In this document: in pieces, positions 1-8,296 of the stretch
How positions within the stretch are numbered: position 1 is the stretch's first letter
Layout: each line of letters begins with the position of its first letter
From: CAZGUX01 sp964529305
GTDB taxonomy: Bacteria > Acidobacteriota > Terriglobia > Bryobacterales > Bryobacteraceae
DNA: 64,000 nt
Reading direction: 5' to 3'
Assembly: GCA_964529305.1 (NCBI GenBank)
Contig: CAZGUX010000276.1
Location: forward strand, 1-64,000
Made by a program: the position numbers and the translations under genes
Notes under the pieces: generated by a model
The model's input: only the letters and a program-made list of their open reading frames with translations
The model's database searches: none
Told to the model about the DNA's origin: nothing

Positions 1-171
1 ACGGGAGTGGCGGAGATGCCGGAAGGGACGGAGATGGTGATGCCCGGGGACAACGTGAACCTGACGGTGGAGTTGATCACGCCGGTTGCGATGGACAAAG
101 GGCTGCGGTTCGCGATCCGCGAAGGCGGCCGGACAGTGGGCGCCGGGACGGTGACCGAGGTGCTGGCGTAG
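1..171 (+). CDS. tuf: Elongation factor Tu, C-terminal end (partial)
   Basis: The first 56 codons read as the last beta-barrel domain of EF-Tu, with the typical segments MPGDNVNL, LRFAIREGGRTVGAG and a C-terminal VTEVLA before the TAG at 169-171. EF-Tu is the GTPase that delivers aminoacyl-tRNA to the ribosome. The gene is cut by the window edge, so the GTPase domain is not visible. It converges on mscL with a hairpin between them. Identification is by recognition of the conserved C-terminus. Confidence 0.95.
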   Translation, partial: TGVAEMPEGTEMVMPGDNVNLTVELITPVAMDKGLRFAIREGGRTVGAGTVTEVLA

Positions 172-187
172 CGGGTACGCAAACGAA

Positions 188-215
188 AGCCGCGAGCGCA
201 TTTGCACTCGCGGCT
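188..215 (-). terminator. Hairpin between tuf and mscL
   Basis: A perfect 9-bp inverted repeat, AGCCGCGAG (188-196) and CTCGCGGCT (207-215), with a 10-nt loop lies between two convergent genes. Read on the minus strand it is followed by a T-containing run (TTCGTTTG), which suits mscL; on the plus strand it is followed by CTGGTTT. It probably ends both transcripts, though the U-tract is weak on either side. Confidence 0.6.
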
Positions 216-221
216 CTGGTT

Positions 222-635
222 TCAGGCCTTCTTGGCGAGGAGGTCGCGAATCTGCGCCAGATATTGTTCCGTCGGCGTGGGGCCGGAAGGTGGCGGTGGC
301 GGAGGCGGAGGCATCAGCCGGTTCAACTGCTTCACCAGAATGAATATCGCAAACGCCACGATGAGGAAGTTGACCACGGAATTAACGAAGTTGCCGTACG
401 CCAGCGTCGCCGCCCCCGCTTTCTTGGCATCGGCCAGCGTGGCGTAGGCTTTCCCATCCAGCGCCACAAAGAGATTCGTGAAGTCGATCTTCCCGGTAAA
501 GATGCTGAGCACCGGCATGATCAAATCGTCCGTCAGAGACGAAACGATCTTGCCGAATGCGCCGCCAATAATGACACCAACGGCGAGATCCATGACGTTA
601 CCCCGCTTGATGAACTCCTTGAACTCACCGAACAT
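222..635 (-). CDS. mscL: Large-conductance mechanosensitive channel MscL
   Basis: A 137-aa inner-membrane channel that opens under membrane tension to release solutes during osmotic downshock. The N-terminus MFGEFKEFIKRGNVMDLAVG is the family signature helix leading into TM1; TM2 lies around residues 85-105 (VVNFLIVAFAIFILVKQ). The cytoplasmic linker before the C-terminal helix is a run of eight prolines, a common but here rather long version. The ATG at 635 is preferred to an upstream one because it begins the conserved N-terminus and has a strong AAGGAGAAGG ribosome site 6 nt upstream. Length is normal for the family. Confidence 0.95.
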   Translation of the reverse strand: MFGEFKEFIKRGNVMDLAVGVIIGGAFGKIVSSLTDDLIMPVLSIFTGKIDFTNLFVALDGKAYATLADAKKAGAATLAYGNFVNSVVNFLIVAFAIFILVKQLNRLMPPPPPPPPSGPTPTEQYLAQIRDLLAKKA

Positions 636-936
636 GTTTGCCTTCTCCTTTGCGTAACGAACAACTCGAAAAACCCGCTTCACGGCTGAGGGTTCGAGCG
701 TTTATACCACGAACGCGCGTCAACGCCAAGGGAGACCCCCTGGGCAATCGGCCCGTGGAAGACGGAGAGCGCGCGTGGATGCCCAGCATCGGCGCATCGG
801 GGGCGTCAGCCCCCCAGCCAGCGGTCCAGGCCATCGGGAACTCCGGCAGCAGTGGGTCCAACTATCGGAATCGGCTGGGCGGGTACCACGCTATTCTATT
901 AGAGATACGCTTACCGACTTCACCTCGGAGCCTCGA
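636..936. other. Intergenic region between mscL and the OmpA-family gene
   Basis: About 300 bases with no supportable gene; the ORFs crossing it have no recognisable sequence. It must hold divergent promoters for mscL and the OmpA-family gene, but I see no clear -35/-10 pair. The only distinct structure is the 799-814 palindrome. Confidence 0.5.
799..814. repeat. REP-like palindrome with GTCA loop
   Basis: The 16 bases are GGGGGC, a GTCA loop and GCCCCC, a perfect 6-bp stem. The GGC-GTCA-GCC centre matches the reverse complement of the palindrome at 12732-12751, and the GCGTCAGC core recurs near 9917 and 63401. It may be a member of a small intergenic palindrome family. Confidence 0.45.
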
Positions 937-2568
937 ATGATGAAAGCCATCTGTGTCGCTCTGTTTCCGATCGCGCTGCTCTTTGCCCAGAATCCGGCGC
1001 CGCCGAAATCAGGGCAACTGGAACCGGTCGCAACCTTCAAGGCCACCTCCGTAGCGCGGACGGCAAAAGCCATCAACTACCGCCACCGCAGCGGATCGAC
1101 CAAGGTCGATTTCCGCGGCACCGCCCTGATGCCTCAGGCTCGCGGCGAGGCGACGGTGGAAAGCAAACAGGGCCGCATCGAGATCGACGTCAATTTCCGC
1201 GACCTGGAGCGGGCTACCAAGTTCGGCGCCGAATACCTGACGTACGTCCTGTGGGCGATTACGCCGGAAGGGCGGCCCGTCAACCTGGGTGAGGTCTTGC
1301 TGAACGGGAACAAGAGCAAGCTTGCCGTCACCTCGGAACTGCAGGTGTTCGGAATGATCGTGACCGCCGAGCCATACTTCGCCGTGACCATGCCGAGCGA
1401 CCTGGTCGTGTTGGAAAACGAAGTCCGAAAGGACACCGCGGGGAAGATTCAGGAAATCGACGCGAAGTATGAACTGCTCCAGCGCGGGCAATACGAAAAG
1501 CTGTCGAATCCGCTATCGCTGACGCCGGATCCGAAAATCCCCGTGGAGCTGTTTGAGGCGCGCAACGCGATCCAGATCGCCAAATCGGTGGGCGCCGCCA
1601 AATACGCGGCCGATACGTTGAAGAAGGCCGAAGACAGTTTGAAGCAGGCTGACTCGTATTTCTCGCGCAAGCAGACCAAGCCTTCGATCATGATCGCGCG
1701 CGAGGCCGTGCAGACGGCGGAAGACGCGAGAGCGCTCTCGGTTCGCCGGGCGGAAGAAGAGCGGCTGGAAGCCGAGCGTCAGGCCGCGGAAGAACGGACT
1801 CGCCGGGCGAAGGCGCAAGCCGAAGAAGAACAGCGGCGCCGCGAGCAGGCCGAGGCCGAACGCCAGGCCGAGGCCCAACGGCGCACGAAGGCCGAGGAGG
1901 ATCGCGTCCGGGCCGAGGCGGCTCGCGCGGAGGCCGACCGCCAGAGGCTGGAGGCCGAGCGCAAGAAGCTCGAAGCGGAATTGGAGGCCTCCCGCGCCGC
2001 TACCAAGAAGGCGGAGGCCGAAACGGCCGCGGCCAACGCCCGAATCATGGAAGAACAGGCGCGCAAGGCCGCCGCCGAGGCGGAGAAGGCCCGCCAGCAG
2101 GCGGAAGCGGAAAAGCAGGCGTTGCGCGCGCGGCTTCTCCAGCAGTTCAATTCGGTTCTGGAGACCCGGGACACCGAGCGCGGCCTGATCGTCAACATGG
2201 GCGACATTCTGTTCGATACGGGCAAGGCCACGCTCAAGCCGGCCGCGAGGGAGAAACTCGCCCGTCTCGCCGGTCTTTGCCTGGCGTATCCCGGCCTGCG
2301 GCTTTCGTCCGAGGGGCACACCGACAACGTCGGCGGCGAGGAAATGAATCAGAAGCTATCGGAAAAGCGCGCGGAGATCGTGCGCGCTTACCTGATCGAA
2401 CAGGGTATTCCCGACGCCAGCATCGCCTCGGTCGGCATGGGCATGACCCTTCCGATCGCTTCCAACGACTCGGCCCAGGGCCGCCAGCGCAATCGCCGCG
2501 TGGAGTTGATTGTCTCGGGCGAGATCATCGGAACCAGCGTCGCGGCCGCGCGGTCGATCGCACAGTAA
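937..2568 (+). CDS. OmpA-family outer-membrane protein with long coiled coil
   Basis: A 543-aa secreted protein. The start at 937 gives a signal peptide (MMKAICVALFPIALLFAQ) and has CGGAG 6 nt upstream; the ORF opens earlier but that part is not protein-like. Residues about 30-190 have no recognised domain; about 195-250 form a DUF4398-like helical hairpin (ARNAIQIAKSVGAAKYA); about 260-405 are a highly charged Ala/Glu/Arg coiled coil. The C-terminal 125 residues are an OmpA/MotB domain (ILFDTGKATLKPAA, EGHTDNVGG, QRNRRVEL), which binds peptidoglycan. The likely role is tethering the envelope to the wall. It ends 3 nt before the M2 peptidase gene, so the two are probably co-transcribed. Confidence 0.88.
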   Translation: MMKAICVALFPIALLFAQNPAPPKSGQLEPVATFKATSVARTAKAINYRHRSGSTKVDFRGTALMPQARGEATVESKQGRIEIDVNFRDLERATKFGAEYLTYVLWAITPEGRPVNLGEVLLNGNKSKLAVTSELQVFGMIVTAEPYFAVTMPSDLVVLENEVRKDTAGKIQEIDAKYELLQRGQYEKLSNPLSLTPDPKIPVELFEARNAIQIAKSVGAAKYAADTLKKAEDSLKQADSYFSRKQTKPSIMIAREAVQTAEDARALSVRRAEEERLEAERQAAEERTRRAKAQAEEEQRRREQAEAERQAEAQRRTKAEEDRVRAEAARAEADRQRLEAERKKLEAELEASRAATKKAEAETAAANARIMEEQARKAAAEAEKARQQAEAEKQALRARLLQQFNSVLETRDTERGLIVNMGDILFDTGKATLKPAAREKLARLAGLCLAYPGLRLSSEGHTDNVGGEEMNQKLSEKRAEIVRAYLIEQGIPDASIASVGMGMTLPIASNDSAQGRQRNRRVELIVSGEIIGTSVAAARSIAQ

Positions 2569-2571
2569 TCT

Positions 2572-4386
2572 ATGAAATTCACCGGCCTTCCCCTTCGCGC
2601 CCTGCTGCCTGTCGCGGCGGGCGTGCTGATGCTTTCCTGCGGAACTTCAAAACCTACCCCTAACGACGCAAAGACCTTTGTCGACAAGGCCGAAACCCGG
2701 CTGCTCGACCTGGCGAATGAAAACAGCCGCGCCAGTTGGATCCAGGCGACCTACATTACGCCCGACACCGAATCGATCGCGGCGAAAGCCAACGAGCGCT
2801 TCATTACGGCCGCGGCCGAATACGCGAAAGCCGCCAAACAGTTCGACGGTCTCGCCCTGCCGGCCGACGTTTCGCGCAAGCTGAATCTGCTCAAGATCAG
2901 CCTGACGCTGCCTGCTCTCGCCGATCCGAAGGAGAGCGAGGAACTCACCCAGTTGGTCACCCGGATGGAGGGGGTTTATAGCAAGGGCAAATACTGCCCC
3001 GACGGAGCGACCGAACCCTCCAAGTGCCTGGACCTGGAGCAAATCACCCGCATCCATTCCAACAGCCGCGATCCCAAACAACTGCTCGACGTGTGGAAAG
3101 GGTGGAGGACGATTTCCCCGCCGATCCGCGGCGACTACCGGCGATTTGTCGAACTCTCGAACAAGGGCGCGAAGGAGTTGGGATTTGCCGACACCGGCGC
3201 GATGTGGCGCGCCAAGTACGACATGCCTCCCGACGACTTCGCCAAGGAAGTCGACCGGTTGTGGACCCAGGTCAAGCCCCTCTACACGTCCCTTCACGCG
3301 TACACGCGCATGAAGCTCAGAGAGAAATACGGGGACACCGTACCGGCCGGCGGCCCGATTCCCGCGCACCTGCTGGGCAATCCCTGGGCGCAATCCTGGG
3401 ACAACATCTACGAACTGCTGGCCCCGAAGAATGCCGATCCCGGCTTCGACCTGACGCAGATTCTGAAGTCCCGCAAGACCGGCGAGAAGCAGATGGTGCG
3501 CTACGGGGAAGCCTTCTTCACCTCACTGGGATTCGAGCCCCTGCCGAACACCTTTTGGGAGCGGTCGCTCTTTCGCCGCCCGCAGGACCGTGAAGTCGTC
3601 TGCCATGCCAGCGCATGGGACGTCGACAACGTCAACGACCTGCGCATCAAAATGTGCATCGACATCACGGGTGAAGAGTTTGCCGTCGTTCACCATGAGC
3701 TTGGCCACAACATCTATCAGCGGGCGTACAACAAGCAGCCGTTCCTGTTCCGCGACAGCGCCAACGACGGGTTCCACGAAGCCGTGGGCGATACGATTGC
3801 GCTGTCCATCACCCCCGAATACCTGGTCAAGCTGGGCTTTCTGGCAAAGCCCACCGACCCCGCCAAGGACACCGGCCTGCTGCTGCGCCGCGCGCTGGAA
3901 AAAGTCTCGTTTCTTCCCTTCGGCCTCCTGATCGACCAGTGGCGCTGGCAGGTTTTCTCGGGCCAGGTCCCCGCAGAGAAGTACAACCAGGCGTGGTGGG
4001 ACCTGGTAAAGACGTATCAGGGGTTGGTTCCGCCCGTCGAGCGGTCGGAGACCGATTTCGATCCGGGCGCGAAATACCATGTTCCGGCGAACGTGCCGTA
4101 CACGCGCTATTTCCTGGCCCACATTCTCCAGTTCCAGTTTCACAAGGCCCTGGCGCAGAAAGCCGGCTGCACCGGCCCTCTCCACCGCTGTTCGATATAC
4201 GACAGCAAGGCTGCGGGCAAGGCGTTGGATGACATGTTGGCCATGGGACTCAGCAAGCCCTGGCCGGACGCGCTGGAGGCGTTGACGGGCAAACGGCAGA
4301 TCGACGCCGCGGCTTTGCTCGAATACTTTGCGCCGCTGCAGAAGTGGCTGGACGAGCAGACCGCCGGCAAACCTACGGGCTGGTAG
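2572..4386 (+). CDS. M2 family peptidyl-dipeptidase (ACE-like) lipoprotein
   Basis: A 604-aa zinc metallopeptidase related to angiotensin-converting enzyme, which removes C-terminal dipeptides from peptides. The HExxH zinc motif is H375-E-L-G-H379, with the third ligand E403 in the NDGFHEAVGD segment. The N-terminus is a lipoprotein signal (hydrophobic stretch followed by LMLSC-GTSK), so the enzyme is probably anchored by lipid in the periplasm or outer membrane. Length and motif spacing fit bacterial M2 enzymes. It starts 3 nt after the OmpA-family stop codon, and its 3' end overlaps the convergent RACo-like gene by 14 nt. Confidence 0.92.
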   Translation: MKFTGLPLRALLPVAAGVLMLSCGTSKPTPNDAKTFVDKAETRLLDLANENSRASWIQATYITPDTESIAAKANERFITAAAEYAKAAKQFDGLALPADVSRKLNLLKISLTLPALADPKESEELTQLVTRMEGVYSKGKYCPDGATEPSKCLDLEQITRIHSNSRDPKQLLDVWKGWRTISPPIRGDYRRFVELSNKGAKELGFADTGAMWRAKYDMPPDDFAKEVDRLWTQVKPLYTSLHAYTRMKLREKYGDTVPAGGPIPAHLLGNPWAQSWDNIYELLAPKNADPGFDLTQILKSRKTGEKQMVRYGEAFFTSLGFEPLPNTFWERSLFRRPQDREVVCHASAWDVDNVNDLRIKMCIDITGEEFAVVHHELGHNIYQRAYNKQPFLFRDSANDGFHEAVGDTIALSITPEYLVKLGFLAKPTDPAKDTGLLLRRALEKVSFLPFGLLIDQWRWQVFSGQVPAEKYNQAWWDLVKTYQGLVPPVERSETDFDPGAKYHVPANVPYTRYFLAHILQFQFHKALAQKAGCTGPLHRCSIYDSKAAGKALDDMLAMGLSKPWPDALEALTGKRQIDAAALLEYFAPLQKWLDEQTAGKPTGW

Positions 4387-5872
4387 GCTCCGGCCCGTCC
4401 GGAAAGCTCATGCAGTCGACAAACGTGTCTTGAAAGTCCGGGTCGGCGTGCAGGGGAAGGTGGGTGGTGATCGACGGAATTCCCTCTAGCCATCGCTCCC
4501 GCCTTGAGGGATTCAAGGCGATCAGCTTGGTGCCTCGCAGGGCCGAATTGCCCACCGGATGGACGCGCGAGGCTTCCGCCTCGACCAGGCCGATGCGCCG
4601 TGCATCGGGAACCTCCACGTAGTTGCCGAAGGCGCCGGCCAGGTACACGGCTTCGAGGTCCTGGGGAGCCGCTCCCCAGCGCCGGCAGAGCAATCGCAGT
4701 CCCGCCGCGATGGCGCCCTTGGCAAGCTGCAGTTGCCGGATGTCGGCCTGGGTCAGCCGCACCGGGTCGGCGAGCGGCCACTCGCGAGTGCCGTTGAGCA
4801 GGCGTCCGGCGGAAGACAGGATTCCGAGGTTCAGCCCGCAGGCGACGGCGGAGACCAGGCCGCTGCCGCAGATGCCGCGCGGGGCTCCCCCGCCAAGGAC
4901 GCGGCACTCGAGCACGCCGCCGCGATGCGTGACGCGCGCGATGGCCCCTTCGGCGGCACGCATCCCCATGGCGATCCGGCCTGCCTCGAACGCGGGGCCT
5001 GCCGCGGTAGACGCGCACAGCAGGCGCTCCCGGTTGCCGACGACGATCTCGCCGTTGGTGCCGAGATCGAGCAGGGCGGTCAGGGCCTGTCTCTCCGCGA
5101 TCCCCGACGCAACGATCCCGGCCAGGATGTCGCTACCGACAAAGCTGCCCAGGCAGCCCAGGAACACGACGTTCGCATCCAACGTCCAGCCGAGTTCGGA
5201 GGCGTGGACGCTTCGCGGTCCCAGGGCCGGCGTCTCGAACGGAGCGTGCGAGAGCGGCTCGAGATCCAGGCCGCAGAACAGGTGATGCATCACTGTGTTC
5301 CCGCTCAACCAGATCTCGCCGGCCGGCCCCAGTTCCCTGGCCGTGCCCTCGATGGCGTCGCGGATCAGGGTGGCCAGCCTCTGAGCCGCGCCTGGCTTGA
5401 TCACGGCCGCCTCGACGCGGGTCATGACGTCCGAGCCCAGCACGGCCTGTGGATTGAGCGCGGTTCGAACTCCGAGGATGGCGCCGGTTTCCAGATCCAG
5501 CAGTTGGGCTGCCAGCGTGGTGGTGCCGATGTCGACGGCCAGGGCGCGGCCAGCGCGAGGTTCCACCGCGCAGACGGTGTCGTCGCCCAGGATGGGCGCG
5601 TTCCACTGATCCACCTCGAGCGTAACGTCCGATTCGACCGTCGCGCGGCAGGCGAGTCGCCAGCCGTTCCGCAACTCGGCTTCGCGCAGCACGCCTTCCA
5701 TCTCGGGCGTGACGGCGAGCGAACCCGCCAGGACCCGCACCCGGCACCCTCCGCACGTGCCCTCGCCGCCGCACGGGAATTCGACCCCTAGAGGAAACAG
5801 AACATCGGTGAGCGTGGCCCCGTGGGCGACGGTGATTTCGGTTCCGAGAGGGACCAGGCGGAGGATCGGCAT
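4373..5872 (-). CDS. RACo-like ATP-dependent reductive activator of corrinoid protein (2Fe-2S + DUF4445/ASKHA)
   Basis: A 499-aa cytoplasmic protein. Residues 1-90 are a plant-type 2Fe-2S domain with C34, C40, C43 and C75. The rest is an ASKHA ATPase domain (VDIGTTTLAAQ phosphate loop; LGTNGEIVVG). The family reduces oxidised Co(II) corrinoid proteins back to Co(I) at the cost of ATP. The ATG at 5872 is used rather than one 90 bases upstream because it begins the ferredoxin fold and lies 1 nt beyond the stop codon of the preceding methyltransferase gene. It is the last gene of the corrinoid operon. The function is strongly supported by its neighbours. Confidence 0.9.
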   Translation of the reverse strand: MPILRLVPLGTEITVAHGATLTDVLFPLGVEFPCGGEGTCGGCRVRVLAGSLAVTPEMEGVLREAELRNGWRLACRATVESDVTLEVDQWNAPILGDDTVCAVEPRAGRALAVDIGTTTLAAQLLDLETGAILGVRTALNPQAVLGSDVMTRVEAAVIKPGAAQRLATLIRDAIEGTARELGPAGEIWLSGNTVMHHLFCGLDLEPLSHAPFETPALGPRSVHASELGWTLDANVVFLGCLGSFVGSDILAGIVASGIAERQALTALLDLGTNGEIVVGNRERLLCASTAAGPAFEAGRIAMGMRAAEGAIARVTHRGGVLECRVLGGGAPRGICGSGLVSAVACGLNLGILSSAGRLLNGTREWPLADPVRLTQADIRQLQLAKGAIAAGLRLLCRRWGAAPQDLEAVYLAGAFGNYVEVPDARRIGLVEAEASRVHPVGNSALRGTKLIALNPSRRERWLEGIPSITTHLPLHADPDFQDTFVDCMSFPDGPEPTSP

Positions 5873-5873
5873 G

Positions 5874-6887
5874 TCAGGCAGTGTGGGAAGAGGCGTAGCT
5901 TGCCATGGCCTGGACATTCGCGTCCGGCGTCCCGGGGGGCACCTCGCAGCCCGCCGCGACAATCCAGCGCGAGCCTGCCTGGCGGTGGCATTCGTCGAGC
6001 GCCTGTTCCACCGAGGCGGGTGTTCCGTCCCGCAGAACCCGGACGGGGTCGATGTTGCCCAACAACACCTGAGACGCGGCCATGGCCGGCCGCGCTTCGC
6101 CGAGCGGCGTGAGAAAGTCGAGGTCCACGATCTCGGCCTTCAACGAGCCCATTCCGCCGGTCAGCTTTCGCGTGTTGCCGCAGATGTGGAGGCGAACGCG
6201 GCCTCCCATCGCATGAATCCCATCGACGAGCCTGTGCTCGTAGGGAAGCACGAATTCCCTGTAGAATCGGGGCCCGATCAGGGAAGCCGCCGCATCGCCG
6301 ACGCCGATGATGTCCGCGCCGGCCTCGATCTGCGCCCGCGCGAACCGCAACTCCATCTCGACCGCGAAGTCGAACAGGTCACGGACAAACGGCGGGTCAT
6401 CGTACAGATCGAGCATCAGGGTGTTGAGACCGCGCAGATCCGCCGCCATGGCGCAGGGCCCTTCCACCCAGCCCTCCACCAGCAACTGGCCCGCGGACTT
6501 CTCTTTCAGCAGGCGAACCCCCGAAACACGGTCGCCCATTCGGCCGAGCGAGGGGTCGGGAAAGGCAAGGCGGACCAGCGCGGCCTTCTCTCCGAGCAGC
6601 GCCTCGCTTTCCACGATCGCGGGAGGCTGGTTGTCGAACCACTCCACCTTCGCCCCCAGGTCCGAGGCCTCGCGGGCGGGGTCGGAGATCACCGAAACAT
6701 GATCGAAGCCGAAGGCTTCGGCCGTCCGCAACTGGACGTCCGCCAGCGTCCGGTGGCAAGCGGCGTACTCGCGATACGGAACTCCCAGCCGCGACGCGCC
6801 GAACATCATCGTGATCGGCATCAAGGGAAGCCGGCCGGCCGGTGTTCCTTCCAACATCGCCAGGACGCGTTCGCGGCCGTTCATCAC
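5874..6887 (-). CDS. UroD-fold corrinoid methyltransferase (MtaA/MtbA-like)
   Basis: A 337-aa protein of the uroporphyrinogen decarboxylase superfamily, of the branch that moves methyl groups to or from corrinoid proteins. The zinc-site pattern expected for the methyltransferase branch is present: H-x-C in RLHICGNT and a later Cys in AAGCEVPPGTP. It therefore resembles the MtaA/MtbA type that accepts a methyl from a methyl-corrinoid protein rather than a haem-pathway decarboxylase. It overlaps the DUF1638 gene by 4 nt upstream and sits 1 nt before the activator gene. The acceptor substrate cannot be read from the sequence. Confidence 0.85.
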   Translation of the reverse strand: MMNGRERVLAMLEGTPAGRLPLMPITMMFGASRLGVPYREYAACHRTLADVQLRTAEAFGFDHVSVISDPAREASDLGAKVEWFDNQPPAIVESEALLGEKAALVRLAFPDPSLGRMGDRVSGVRLLKEKSAGQLLVEGWVEGPCAMAADLRGLNTLMLDLYDDPPFVRDLFDFAVEMELRFARAQIEAGADIIGVGDAAASLIGPRFYREFVLPYEHRLVDGIHAMGGRVRLHICGNTRKLTGGMGSLKAEIVDLDFLTPLGEARPAMAASQVLLGNIDPVRVLRDGTPASVEQALDECHRQAGSRWIVAAGCEVPPGTPDANVQAMASYASSHTA

Positions 6888-7630
6888 TGAACCCCCTCAA
6901 TCTGGATGATCTGGTCGTCATAGGACGCGGCGATGCGCTGGCCGGGCGCGACCACCAGGAACTCATCGGGGTTCCAGTTTCCGTCCAACAGGCGCTCCAG
7001 CATCTGGAAGTCTCCCATGAGCTTGCTGAATTGCCAGCCTTTCTCCTCCGCTTCCTGGCGAGCCTCGCGCTCGAACCGGTCATTGGGTTCCAGTCCGCTC
7101 TCGATGAACGTCAGGCGCTCGTAGGCGCTCTTGTAGGCGTTCAACTCCTCGTAGAGATAGCGCCCGTTGTCCTCGCCGTACTTCTGGATGAGTTCGTCGA
7201 GCGTGTAGCCGGAACCGGTCTTCCTGCGCGTTTTCTCGAGCATGGTCTGGTCAAGGTTCCTGCCGCGCTCCAGCCAGCCCATCGAGCGGAAGTAGACGCC
7301 GCTGTGCGACTCGAAATACTCCAGATACCGTTTGCGGCTGCCCAGCAGCATCGCGATGCAATCATGAGCGCGCGGCAGAACCAGCGGGATCTGGCGGGCA
7401 GTCAGCCCCAGGGTCCCGTTGCCGCAAAGAGCGTAGCCCAACACAATGGCGTCGTAGCGCGCTGGATCGACGGCGTCGATCACCTCCTGAAGGCGGTCGC
7501 GCATGGCTGCCCCCGCCAGATCGTGGAGCCCTTTGGAGAGAAACTCGACGTCCACCAGGTTCGGCGAGCGCGAGACGACAAAGGACAACTCCCGGATCAG
7601 GACCTCGCAGCCAATCAGCTTGAGGCGCAT
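6884..7630 (-). CDS. DUF1638 domain protein
   Basis: A 248-aa soluble protein recognised as DUF1638 from its N-terminal LKLIGCEVLIREL and the VLGYALCGNGTLGL segment, which carry conserved Cys residues, followed by LPRAHDCIAMLLG. The biochemical role is unknown; the family is typically found beside corrinoid methyltransferases, as here. The C-terminal half is charged and helical. Start ATG at 7630, 7 nt after the corrinoid protein stop. It overlaps the next methyltransferase by 4 nt, so expression is coupled. The conserved cysteines could bind a metal or a methyl-transfer intermediate, which is inference. Confidence 0.8.
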   Translation of the reverse strand: MRLKLIGCEVLIRELSFVVSRSPNLVDVEFLSKGLHDLAGAAMRDRLQEVIDAVDPARYDAIVLGYALCGNGTLGLTARQIPLVLPRAHDCIAMLLGSRKRYLEYFESHSGVYFRSMGWLERGRNLDQTMLEKTRRKTGSGYTLDELIQKYGEDNGRYLYEELNAYKSAYERLTFIESGLEPNDRFEREARQEAEEKGWQFSKLMGDFQMLERLLDGNWNPDEFLVVAPGQRIAASYDDQIIQIEGVQ

Positions 7631-7637
7631 CGGCGCC

Positions 7638-8285
7638 TCAAGCCACGCTGGCGGGAGCGGCCATCGATCGTGCCAGGTTCACCGCGACGCTCGCGTTCTC
7701 CCCGTACCCATCCGCGCCGATCTCGCGCGCGAACTGCGGGGTGACGGGAGCCCCGCCGATCAGTACTTTCACCTGGTCCCGCAACCCCGCCTCTTTCAAC
7801 GCCTCGATCGTATTCCGCATCGAAGGCATGGTCACCGTCAGCAACGCTGAAAGGCAGACGATGTTGGCCCGTTTTTCCCGGACCGCCTGCACGAAACGCT
7901 CGGGCGTGACGTCGGCGCCCAGGTCGTACACTTCGAATCCGCCGCCCTCGAGCAGCGACGACACCAGGTTCTTGCCGATGTCGTGGAGGTCGCCCTTCAC
8001 GGTGCCGATCACGACACGGCCGGCCGGTTCGTTCCCGCGCTCCGCCAGCAGAGGGCGCAGCAGTTCCAGCGCACCCTTCATCGCGCGGGCTGACAGCAAC
8101 AACTCCGGCACGAAGTAGTCCTCGCACTCGAACCGGCGGCCCACTTCGGCCATGGCCGGAATCATGTACTTCTGAATCATCTCCAGCGGATCGGCATTCT
8201 CCGCCAGGGCTTCCTTCGTGACGGCGATCGAGGTTTTGTTGTCGCCGCTCAGCACCGCATCGTACAGCCTTTGTAAGTCCGCCAT
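7638..8285 (-). CDS. Corrinoid protein (B12-binding methyl carrier, MtbC/MtaC-like)
   Basis: A 215-aa methyl carrier. Residues 1-85 are the helical cap domain (ADLQRLYDAVLSGD... FVPELLLSARAM) and the rest is a Rossmann-like B12 domain with the cobalt-ligating DxHxxG motif in GTVKGDLHDIGKN. The ATG at 8285 is chosen because MADLQRLY begins the cap helix and GAGG lies just upstream. It cycles a methyl group on cobalt between the two UroD-fold methyltransferases of the operon. Length is normal for the family. Confidence 0.93.
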   Translation of the reverse strand: MADLQRLYDAVLSGDNKTSIAVTKEALAENADPLEMIQKYMIPAMAEVGRRFECEDYFVPELLLSARAMKGALELLRPLLAERGNEPAGRVVIGTVKGDLHDIGKNLVSSLLEGGGFEVYDLGADVTPERFVQAVREKRANIVCLSALLTVTMPSMRNTIEALKEAGLRDQVKVLIGGAPVTPQFAREIGADGYGENASVAVNLARSMAAPASVA

Positions 8286-8296
8286 GTTTGCCTCAC